Shown here: piece by piece, positions 1-5,621 of the stretch | Position numbering within the stretch: the first letter of the stretch is position 1 | Layout: each line of letters starts with the position of its first letter | NCBI GenBank assembly: GCA_910586275.1 | Contig: CAJUIM010000164.1 | Location: 1 to 5,621, forward strand | Direction of reading: 5' to 3' | DNA from: an uncultured Lachnospiraceae bacterium | GTDB taxonomy: Bacteria > Bacillota > Clostridia > Lachnospirales > Lachnospiraceae | Length of the DNA: 5,621 nucleotides | Translations under genes and position numbers: made by a program | Notes under the pieces: model-generated | Databases searched by the model: none | Told to the model about the DNA's origin: nothing | Seen by the model: only the letters and a program-made list of their open reading frames with translations

Positions 1-86
1 CAGAGCGAAAGCGTGTCCGAATAAAAACATTGTTCCTGATGCGGGCTGCGGCTTATGGGAATGACATTGCACTTAGGCACGGTACT
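1..86. other. Non-coding flank downstream of addB, possibly part of an interspersed repeat
   Basis: No addA start is seen here. AddA should open with a Q-motif and Walker A segment (roughly the pattern AAAGSGKT), and no minus-strand frame gives that. Several frames stay open by chance. On the minus strand one reads SPHQEQCFYSDT and on the plus strand another reads MRAAAYGND, continuing antisense into addB. Such strings look to me like translations of a dispersed non-coding element, but that is an unverified impression. A plus-strand frame ending QSESVSE at TAA 22-24 could be the tail of a converging gene. No convincing terminator hairpin is present. Confidence 0.3.
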
Positions 87-3000
87 TTAGTAACGCATCC
101 TTTCCAAAGCTTCCTCCCCCGACAGTTCTTCCAGTTTCCGATACCCGTACCCTTCTACCCTGCCGTCAAACCCGCAGACTGTCCGGAAGGAACAGTAATC
201 ACAGGCGGTGTCCGTCCCTTGCTTGCATGGCCTTGCAGCTATCCTGCCGTCCAGTATTTCCCTGCCGATTTCCTTTATCTTCCGGCTGACATAATCCGAC
301 ACTGTCTGCAGATCCTCTGCCCCCAAGATACCGGATCTGGCACTATAGCTGCCGTCCTTTTTCCTCTCCACGGGCACCACATCGGACTTATCGGTAAACT
401 CCCCGTCCAAGGAATCCACGATACCCTCTGCTTTGTTCACGATTCCGGTCATCCGCAATTCCTTCCGCAGCTGTTCATTCAGCTCCTCCGGAGAGATCTC
501 TTCCTCCGTCTTTACTACCGGATCCGCCACATGGTAATAGAGCAATGCCGCCGGCACCGCTTCCTTCCCGCCGTTCTTTCTCTTTTCCAGTTCCAAAGCC
601 GCATTCATATAAACCACCAGCTGCAGCTGCAGCCCGTAATAAACGGCTGCCAAGTCAAATTTTTTACTCCCCGACTTATAATCTATGACCTTCACATACA
701 CATGCTCCCCATCCTCCATCGTATCGATACGGTCTATCCTGCCCTGCAGCTTCATTTTCTCCTTTTCCCCCAGCGCGATATTTACCGACTCCAAGTCCTC
801 CACTTCGGCAAAGGATACCTCAAACCGGCGTGGAATAAAACTTCCCTTTTTCAGCTGATACTGCAAAGTCATCACTGCCCGCTTCAGAATACGGTGCATA
901 CGCTCAATGGCATACTCATTCCGTGCCGTGCTGTACAGCACCGTCTCCCCGTAAGCCGCCGCATAACTGTCCAATGCATCCCGCAGCAGCCGGTCCGCCG
1001 TTTCCCCGTCAAACCGGAACCAGCTTTCTCCCTCTTCTTCCAGTTTCCCGGCAAAAATTTCCAGCACGCCATGGAACACATTTCCCATATCCACTGCCTC
1101 AAAGCCATACTCCTGCCGCTCCTGCAGGGACAGCCCGTATTGCAGGAAATGCGCATAAGCACAGGCTGCATACCGTTCCAAACGGCTGACGCTGCTTACC
1201 AGCATCCTGCCATACAGCAGTTCTGCAATCTCCTTTCCCAGCGGATGCTCTCTATACCGGGAAAATGCGGCGTCCACCAGCCGCTTCGTCTTCCCGCCGT
1301 ACTCCCCGTCCGCCCGGTAGGAATGATAAACCGTGAAAAACCGTATTTTTTCTTCCTCTTCCATATTCCCTGCCGCATAGTCCCGCAGCATATCTGCCAG
1401 ATAATCCACGCCGGAACGCTTTGTTTTTATCTGCCCTGCCGCATCCCGCACCTGCGGATACTCTTTCCGCAGGGCCGGAAAAAGCTTGCACAGAGTATCC
1501 GCCAAATAGGCCGGACGGATACTTTTTCCTTCATTATTCACCTTGCTGTAGGAAAGGTAGAGCCGGTCGGAAGGCTTGGTCATATTCATATACAGATACA
1601 GCCTCTGAATATACATCTGCTGTCTCGGAGTGGGGGCCAGTTCAAACGGAGATCCCTGCAGAAATTCCCGGTCGATATCCGAAATAATCCCGCCGCTTCC
1701 AGCATTCTTCGGAATCGTCCCGTCATTGATGCCCACAAAAAACAAAACACGGATTTCCTTCAGGCGGGTACGTTCAATGTCGCCAACCACCACCCGGTCC
1801 ACATTCTGCGGAATGGTTCCCACTTGGATTTCCCCAAAGCCCGCATCCAGAATATCCGCGAACTCCTTCATCCCCATCTTTTCCTCCGCCAGCAGGCTGT
1901 CCATCTGATCCAGCAAATCCATCACCAGCCGGTAAATCTGTCCATACTCCTTGGCACGCACTGCCGCCTTTCCCGTCCCCCCCTGTGCCTGAAACCTGCG
2001 TTCATAGACTGCCAGCTTTTCCTGTACCTTATTCTTTATAAGAAAATCATATAAAGCCCGGATTTTCTCCCCCGCCGTTTCCATCCGCTTTCCGAGAAGC
2101 GGCGACAGTTCCTCCAGAAATGCCGTGCGCATCCCGTTCAGCCTTTCCAATTCCTCCGCATCCGTTTCCGACGGCTTTGCGGTAAACATGCCCTCCCAGC
2201 GTTTCCTGCCTTTCACGCCATAAGCCAGCACATAATTTTCCAATATATCCGTATCTTCTCTGGAAAAGCCGGTCAGCCCGCTGCGCAGATAATGAAATAC
2301 CGCACGATAGGAAAAATTCTCCATCACAATTTTCAGCGCACTCCGAATATATTCGATGAACGGATTCAGCAGAATCCCCTTGGTCTGATCCAAATAGACC
2401 GGGATACCGAATTTTTCGGCTTCCGCTTCCACATGCCCCGCATAAGACAGCAAGTCTCCGGTAACAATGGCAAAATCCCGGTAACAATAATGCTCTTCCT
2501 GCACCAATTCCCGGATTCGGATGCATACCTGCCGGATTTCTTCCTCCGGCGAAGACGCTTCCGCCAAATGAATGGCTCCGCTCTCCCCCTCAAAAGCTTT
2601 TACCGGATAACGGAACAGATATTTTTCCAAATGCTGCATTTCCTTATTTCCGGCAAACCGCGGAAGTTCCCGCTCCTTCCTGCCTCCGTTCCGGCTGCCC
2701 TCTTCTTTCTCCCCATTCCTGCCGTTCCCGTCCGGCCTGCCCACAAATACATCCTGCCCACGGCGCACACCCGCTTCCTTGGCCAGCCTGTCTAAGTCCC
2801 ACACCGTCTTCTTGCTTAAATAAAACAATTTCTGCTCCCCGTCCGGCATATACGGATTCTCTTCCATGCCATCCATAACTACCGTAACGATAACCTCTTT
2901 GGACAATTCCATAATGTTCTGCATCAGCCGGTTTTGAATAGGGGTAAATCCGGTAAATCCGTCAAATGCCACCACGCTGTTGCGTATTAACCCGGATTTC

Positions 3001-3566
3001 GGCAGCAGACGGCAAAGCAAATCCAGCGTTTCTTCCGTAGTGATGTATTTTTCTTTTATATACTGCAGAAAATGCCCATACAGCACCCCTAAGTCTTTCA
3101 GTTTATGGTACAGCGCGCCCCTTTTCCGCGCATATTCCGTCAGTTCTTCCAGTTCCTTCACGCCTATGCCGTACTGCATAAATTCCGATATGGCCGACTT
3201 CACTTCATGGATATAACCGATTTTCCCCAGATTGCTGCCGATTACAGGCATCTCTTCCCCAATGCCTTCCGCCACCTTGCGCAGCACCAGACTCTTTCCC
3301 GTATCATCCAGCACGGTTCTGGCATCGCCGCCTACCTCTTCCAGAATGCGGTGGGAAAGCCTGCCGAAACTCAGCACGTCAATATTCATAATTCCCTTGT
3401 TCGGATGTGCCTTTACAATGTCCATCTGCGTCTGCATGGTAAACTGATCGGGCACAATCACAAGAAAATCCGTTCCCGGCTCTTCTACTGAACGACTTAC
3501 GATTTCCCTATGAAGCTGCGTGCTCTTTCCGGAACCGGAAGGGCCGAAATAAAATCTAAGTTCCAT
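87..3566 (-). CDS. addB: AddB, helicase-nuclease subunit B of the AddAB recombination complex (full length)
   Basis: AddB pairs with AddA to unwind and resect double-strand breaks, pausing at Chi to leave a 3' tail for RecA; it acts in the cytoplasm at DNA ends. The 1159-residue length matches the family. Visible in order: a Walker A loop GPSGSGKS at residues 8-15; the inactive SF1-helicase-like body, including FFVGINDGTIP at 609-619; and a C-terminal RecB-type nuclease with H832, GRIDRID (942-948), IDYKSG (D962, K964) and the GLQLQL motif (978-983). Cysteines C802, C1122, C1125 and C1131 fit the Fe-S cluster that staples the nuclease domain. Their spacing and D962 lie within one residue of the B. 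subtilis positions as I remember them. The start is secure: the frame is closed ten codons upstream by the stop of the preceding gene, and the ATG directly precedes the Walker A strand. Residues about 277-303 are a charged, Gly/Asn-rich linker, probably lineage-specific. By family knowledge AddB binds ATP but is not the motor, and its nuclease cuts the 5'-ended strand. Confidence 0.97.
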   Translation of the reverse strand: MELRFYFGPSGSGKSTQLHREIVSRSVEEPGTDFLVIVPDQFTMQTQMDIVKAHPNKGIMNIDVLSFGRLSHRILEEVGGDARTVLDDTGKSLVLRKVAEGIGEEMPVIGSNLGKIGYIHEVKSAISEFMQYGIGVKELEELTEYARKRGALYHKLKDLGVLYGHFLQYIKEKYITTEETLDLLCRLLPKSGLIRNSVVAFDGFTGFTPIQNRLMQNIMELSKEVIVTVVMDGMEENPYMPDGEQKLFYLSKKTVWDLDRLAKEAGVRRGQDVFVGRPDGNGRNGEKEEGSRNGGRKERELPRFAGNKEMQHLEKYLFRYPVKAFEGESGAIHLAEASSPEEEIRQVCIRIRELVQEEHYCYRDFAIVTGDLLSYAGHVEAEAEKFGIPVYLDQTKGILLNPFIEYIRSALKIVMENFSYRAVFHYLRSGLTGFSREDTDILENYVLAYGVKGRKRWEGMFTAKPSETDAEELERLNGMRTAFLEELSPLLGKRMETAGEKIRALYDFLIKNKVQEKLAVYERRFQAQGGTGKAAVRAKEYGQIYRLVMDLLDQMDSLLAEEKMGMKEFADILDAGFGEIQVGTIPQNVDRVVVGDIERTRLKEIRVLFFVGINDGTIPKNAGSGGIISDIDREFLQGSPFELAPTPRQQMYIQRLYLYMNMTKPSDRLYLSYSKVNNEGKSIRPAYLADTLCKLFPALRKEYPQVRDAAGQIKTKRSGVDYLADMLRDYAAGNMEEEEKIRFFTVYHSYRADGEYGGKTKRLVDAAFSRYREHPLGKEIAELLYGRMLVSSVSRLERYAACAYAHFLQYGLSLQERQEYGFEAVDMGNVFHGVLEIFAGKLEEEGESWFRFDGETADRLLRDALDSYAAAYGETVLYSTARNEYAIERMHRILKRAVMTLQYQLKKGSFIPRRFEVSFAEVEDLESVNIALGEKEKMKLQGRIDRIDTMEDGEHVYVKVIDYKSGSKKFDLAAVYYGLQLQLVVYMNAALELEKRKNGGKEAVPAALLYYHVADPVVKTEEEISPEELNEQLRKELRMTGIVNKAEGIVDSLDGEFTDKSDVVPVERKKDGSYSARSGILGAEDLQTVSDYVSRKIKEIGREILDGRIAARPCKQGTDTACDYCSFRTVCGFDGRVEGYGYRKLEELSGEEALERMRY

Positions 3567-3574
3567 CCGAATGA

Positions 3575-3586
3575 CCTGTTCCTCTC
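3575..3586 (-). promoter_or_regulatory. Weak or displaced ribosome binding sequences of addB
   Basis: The 27-base gap before addB has GAGAGG (3586-3581), 14 bases from the ATG, and AGG (3577-3575), 8 bases from it. Neither is a strong, well-spaced site. The upstream gene stops 27 bases away in the same frame, so part of addB translation may depend on ribosomes finishing the fusion gene. That coupling is an inference. Confidence 0.45.
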
Positions 3587-3593
3587 TTTGGTA

Positions 3594-5312
3594 TTACTCA
3601 TTCACGGCATTGTCCGCCGAAATATATTCCCCCATTTCCTTTACGGAATCAAAAATCAGATCCGGCTGTATTTCCGACCGTGCCGCATCTTTCAATGTTG
3701 CCTCCCCGCTCAGTACCAATACGCTTTTCAGCCCGTTCCTCACCCCGGCCGCCACATCGGTGTACAGCCGGTCGCCTACCATCACCGTCTTCTCTCTTCT
3801 GGCACCTGTCCTCTCCAACAGATAGTCCACAATATCCCCGTTGGGCTTTCCCATAATCCGTTCCGGATACCTGCCAGTGGAAGCATGGATAAAAGCATGG
3901 ATGGCTCCTGCATCCGGGATAAATCCCGTTTCCGTCGGGCAGTTATAATCCGGATGGGTGGCAAGATAAGGCAGTCCCCCACGGACAAAATCACAGACCT
4001 TGCACATTTTCCCATAATCCAGAGTAGTGTCAAATGCCGTCACCACTACCTCCGGATTTTCTTCTTCCAGCCAAATCCCTTCCTCCGCAAATTCTTCCTG
4101 AAGCATCGGATTGCCAAGCAAAAAAACACGTTTACCCGCATAATGCTTTTTCAGATAATAAATGGCAGCCTGCCCTGATGTCACTATTTTCTCTGTCCCC
4201 ACTTCCAAGCCCATGCGTTTTAATTTTTCTACATAAACATGAGGGCTTTTGGAAGAGTTATTGGTAAGGAATATATATCTTTTCCCTGCCGCCTCTATCC
4301 GGGCCAGAAATTCCTTTGCCCCGTCGATCCACTTTTCCCCCAGATATATAGTTCCGTCCATATCCAATGCAAAACATTCCGCCTCTTTCAGAATCCCTTC
4401 CCTATCTTCGTTCACCGGCACCGTCCTCCTGCCTGCCGTGCTTTTCCAAGCCGGATGATTGTCAGTGAATTCCAGTTCCAAATCCCCCTTTCCCTTCATC
4501 CATGACAGATAGGAACGTATGGTACTTCCAGCCAGCACATACTGAATATCGTTCATAAGCAGGCCATATCTGTCAAAAACCGCTTTCAGTATGGCTTCGT
4601 TCCCCACCGGCTCCGCGCAGATTTCCTGCAGCATTGCCTCAATTTCATATACTTTTTTACGGTTCAGACTCACCAACGGTTTTATATCCGTAACGGTTTC
4701 CCCATGGGAAGGAATAAATATCCTGCCCTCCAGACGTTCCAACCGGTCCAGACTGCACAGAAATTCTTCTACATCATACAGATAAGACACATGGTATTTC
4801 TGCATAATGCTTTCCGCCGTCACCCCATCTGCCACAAACCATATGCCGTCCTCCGTCCGGAATGCAGACATGGCAAAAGAATGCCCGTCTATCCGCAGCA
4901 TCTCCATCCCCTCCGGCAGATCCGCTTCTGTCAGTTCCTGTACGTCACTGGACTGGGCATATAAAAACTTATTTTTCAGTTCTCTGTAAGGGCTTCCCCC
5001 GTACAGCATAGCCGGCTCCAATAAAGTATGCTCCGCCAAAATCCTGTCCATGCCTGCGCAATATATCCTGCATCCGCTCTTTTGCTGCAGAAAACGGTTG
5101 CCTCCTATATGATCCGCATGGGAATGGGTATTGAAGATGCGGTCTAACTTCCAGCCTTTCGACTCCAGTATTTTCCATACCTTTTTCCCTGCATCCTTAT
5201 CATTCCCGCTGTCAATAAGACACACCCGTTCCTCGTCTATCCTGTAAATGCCTATCTTGGACGGACAGTCCACATAGTATGTCCGCTCCCCTGCCTGAAC
5301 TAAATCGTACAT
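3594..5312 (-). CDS. Fusion protein: metallo-beta-lactamase-fold hydrolase plus HAD-IIA (NagD-like) phosphatase
   Basis: This single uninterrupted frame of 572 residues holds two enzymes. The N-terminal part (about 1-285) is a metallo-beta-lactamase-fold hydrolase of the glyoxalase II-like superfamily. It has THSHADHIGG (62-71) and predicted zinc ligands H63, H65, D67, H68, H144, D162 and H203, followed by a helical segment (about 210-280). The C-terminal part (about 308-572) is a HAD-IIA phosphatase: motif I LDMDGT (nucleophile D317, acid/base D319), motif II LTNNSS (349-354), a C2-type cap containing THPDYNCPTETG (452-463), motif III K489 in MGKPNG, and motif IV GDRLYTD with D514 and D519. 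Both active sites look complete. No signal peptide or membrane segment is seen, so it is probably cytoplasmic. The start follows AGGAGG by 4 bases. HAD-IIA enzymes dephosphorylate nucleotides, sugar phosphates or phosphoglycolate; which substrate applies here cannot be read from sequence. A coupled detoxification or metabolite-repair role is only an inference. addB follows after 27 bases, so the two are probably co-transcribed. Confidence 0.95.
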   Translation of the reverse strand: MYDLVQAGERTYYVDCPSKIGIYRIDEERVCLIDSGNDKDAGKKVWKILESKGWKLDRIFNTHSHADHIGGNRFLQQKSGCRIYCAGMDRILAEHTLLEPAMLYGGSPYRELKNKFLYAQSSDVQELTEADLPEGMEMLRIDGHSFAMSAFRTEDGIWFVADGVTAESIMQKYHVSYLYDVEEFLCSLDRLERLEGRIFIPSHGETVTDIKPLVSLNRKKVYEIEAMLQEICAEPVGNEAILKAVFDRYGLLMNDIQYVLAGSTIRSYLSWMKGKGDLELEFTDNHPAWKSTAGRRTVPVNEDREGILKEAECFALDMDGTIYLGEKWIDGAKEFLARIEAAGKRYIFLTNNSSKSPHVYVEKLKRMGLEVGTEKIVTSGQAAIYYLKKHYAGKRVFLLGNPMLQEEFAEEGIWLEEENPEVVVTAFDTTLDYGKMCKVCDFVRGGLPYLATHPDYNCPTETGFIPDAGAIHAFIHASTGRYPERIMGKPNGDIVDYLLERTGARREKTVMVGDRLYTDVAAGVRNGLKSVLVLSGEATLKDAARSEIQPDLIFDSVKEMGEYISADNAVNE

Positions 5313-5316
5313 TTTT

Positions 5317-5322
5317 CCTCCT
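5317..5322 (-). promoter_or_regulatory. Strong ribosome binding site of the fusion gene
   Basis: AGGAGG lies 4 bases before the ATG at 5312-5310 and fixes the start of the metallo-beta-lactamase/HAD protein. It directly abuts the recognisable end of the methyltransferase remnant, separated from it by two bases, so the fragment runs almost into it. Confidence 0.85.
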
Positions 5323-5323
5323 G

Positions 5324-5407
5324 ATCAATCAGCCCAATCGTATGGGATCCTGCCTTTTGGACTCCCAGCGCCAAGCCTCCTGCCCTTGCAAACAACTCTA
5401 TTGCCTT
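5324..5407 (-). pseudogene. Remnant of the 5' end of a DNA (cytosine-5-)methyltransferase gene
   Basis: Read on the minus strand, these 28 codons give KAIELFARAGGLALG, then VQKAG, then SHTIGLID. That matches the N-terminus of C5 cytosine methyltransferases, whose motif I (S-adenosylmethionine binding) typically reads IELFAGAGGLALG followed by an E/Q-K/Q-A-G stretch and a GLIE-type strand. The motif Gly after FA is replaced by Arg (AGG codon; one G-to-A change from GGG would explain it). No in-frame start precedes it: the first codon AAG follows TTAT where TTATG would be expected, so one lost G could explain the missing ATG. An AAGGA ribosome-site-like sequence (5420-5424) lies 10 bases before that position. 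The frame ends at TAG (5300-5302) inside the next gene. The body of the enzyme (PCQ and later motifs) is absent from the window. The identification rests on recalled family consensus, not an alignment. The match is too long for chance in my judgement. Confidence 0.75.
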
Positions 5408-5451
5408 ATAACAACCTTTTCCTTCTGTTCCCCTATATCACTGCCGCAGTT

Positions 5452-5490
5452 TCATCCACTACAGATTTTTTCCACGCTTTTTCCCTCCAT
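5452..5490 (-). other. Possible tiny leader reading frame (7 or 12 codons)
   Basis: GGAGGG (5488-5483) is followed after 7 bases by GTG (5475-5473) and seven sense codons (VEKICSG) before TGA (5454-5452). An in-frame ATG at 5490-5488 would give 12 codons. A second five-codon frame, MKLRQ, overlaps that stop through ATGA at 5455. The ribosome-site spacing is good, but frames this short arise often by chance in purine-rich leaders. The peptide suggests no function. Confidence 0.25.
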
Positions 5491-5510
5491 GCCCGTCTTT
5501 TTCCCTATGT

Positions 5511-5539
5511 ATTTTACCATACCTCTCATATTGCTTCAA
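5511..5539 (-). promoter_or_regulatory. Sigma-A type promoter upstream of the fusion gene and addB
   Basis: The minus strand carries TTGAAG (5539-5534) as -35, a 17-base spacer, and TAAAAT (5516-5511) as -10. TG one base before the -10 makes it an extended -10 element. Spacing is ideal. Transcription would begin near 5506-5504, giving a leader of about 190 bases before the fusion gene. It lies upstream of the methyltransferase remnant and could be the original promoter of that lost gene. No other comparable promoter was noticed closer to the fusion gene. Confidence 0.7.
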
Positions 5540-5569
5540 CCGCCCGTTATATCTATCTGCGGAAAACGT

Positions 5570-5589
5570 AACAGTTCAGCCTGAATGTT
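5570..5589. repeat. Short imperfect inverted repeat upstream of the promoter
   Basis: On the plus strand AACA-g-TTCAG is mirrored by CTGAA-TGTT around a single central C, giving 9-base arms with one unpaired base. It lies about 30 bases upstream of the -35. It could be an operator, part of a dispersed repeat, or chance. There is no U tract on either side that would make it a terminator. The bases beyond it to the right edge (5590-5621) show no start of a gene. A minus-strand frame entering from the edge ends at TGA 5538-5536 but cannot be assigned. Confidence 0.35.
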
Positions 5590-5621
5590 GTGTTGAGAGG
5601 CGGACGCGCGGGAGGGATTTT

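Larger units (their letters stand above)
5313..5505 (-). other. Leader of about 190 bases between the predicted promoter and the fusion gene
   Basis: This stretch is purine-rich in its upstream half and contains two tiny reading frames, the methyltransferase remnant and the ribosome binding site of the fusion gene. I see no recognisable riboswitch core, T-box or intrinsic terminator hairpin with a U tract. The length is better explained by a leftover gene stub than by a regulatory RNA. Confidence 0.5.

Noticed and set aside
20..66. A possible intrinsic terminator after addB (minus strand, ending near TGTTTTTATT)
   Set aside because: Only a 4-base TTCC/GGAA stem can be drawn before the T-rich stretch, with a 21-base loop and mismatches outside it. 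That is too weak to call.
30..2054. A 674-codon open frame on the plus strand antisense to addB
   Set aside because: It lies entirely opposite the addB coding strand apart from its first bases, and its translation is rich in His, Pro, Gln, Leu and Phe with no recognisable domain. That is typical of an antisense shadow of a well-conserved gene with biased third positions.
3510..4178. A 222-codon plus-strand open frame across the gene junction
   Set aside because: It is antisense to the addB start and the HAD half of the fusion gene, has no family motifs and lacks a ribosome site. The opposite strand is clearly the coding one.
5313..5505. A riboswitch or T-box in the long leader
   Set aside because: No conserved core such as the T-box TGG-bearing motif, and no paired terminator/antiterminator with a U tract was seen. 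The methyltransferase stub accounts for much of the length.
5279..5584. A 101-codon plus-strand open frame in the leader region
   Set aside because: It runs antisense through the start of the fusion gene, the methyltransferase stub and the promoter. Its translation is low in charged residues, rich in Phe, Pro and Ser, and matches nothing recognisable.
5536..5621. A minus-strand frame entering from the right edge and ending at TGA 5538-5536, as the tail of an upstream gene
   Set aside because: The 27 visible codons give no recognisable protein, and another frame through the same bases is open almost as far. The region may be repeat sequence, so no gene is called.

Overview
The window looks like chromosomal DNA from a Firmicute of the class Clostridia, most likely Lachnospiraceae-like. 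This rests on the AddB-type recombination nuclease (rather than RecBCD), its four-cysteine cluster layout, AGGAGG ribosome binding sites and moderate G+C. It is an inference from gene style, not a species identification. Both intact genes lie on the minus strand, so the window is best read from right to left.

Right edge (5621 to 5313): about 310 bases with no intact gene. It holds a short imperfect inverted repeat, a very good sigma-A type promoter (TTGAAG, 17 bases, TAAAAT with an extended -10 TG), a purine-rich leader of about 190 bases with one or two tiny reading frames, and a previously hidden piece: about 28 codons matching the N-terminus and motif I region of a DNA cytosine-5 methyltransferase. 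The fragment has lost its start codon, carries an unusual Arg in motif I, and runs straight into the ribosome binding site of the next gene. It looks like the stub of a deleted restriction-modification methyltransferase whose promoter and leader may now serve the downstream genes.

Centre (5312 to 3594): a 572-residue fusion of an N-terminal metallo-beta-lactamase-fold hydrolase, with a full set of zinc ligands, to a C-terminal HAD-IIA (NagD-like) phosphatase, with all four catalytic motifs. Both halves look active. The substrate is unknown.

Left (3566 to 87): a full-length addB, 27 bases downstream of the fusion gene and probably in the same transcript. It encodes AddB of the AddAB helicase-nuclease, which processes double-strand breaks for RecA-dependent repair. 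The ATP-binding loop, the nuclease residues and all four Fe-S cysteines are present. addA, the usual next gene, does not begin in the 86 bases that remain. Those bases look non-coding and may belong to an interspersed repeat.

No RNA gene, CRISPR array, intact mobile element or convincing terminator was found. The likely operon combines a housekeeping two-domain hydrolase with DNA repair. The methyltransferase stub and possible repeats at both edges suggest that the flanks have been rearranged.
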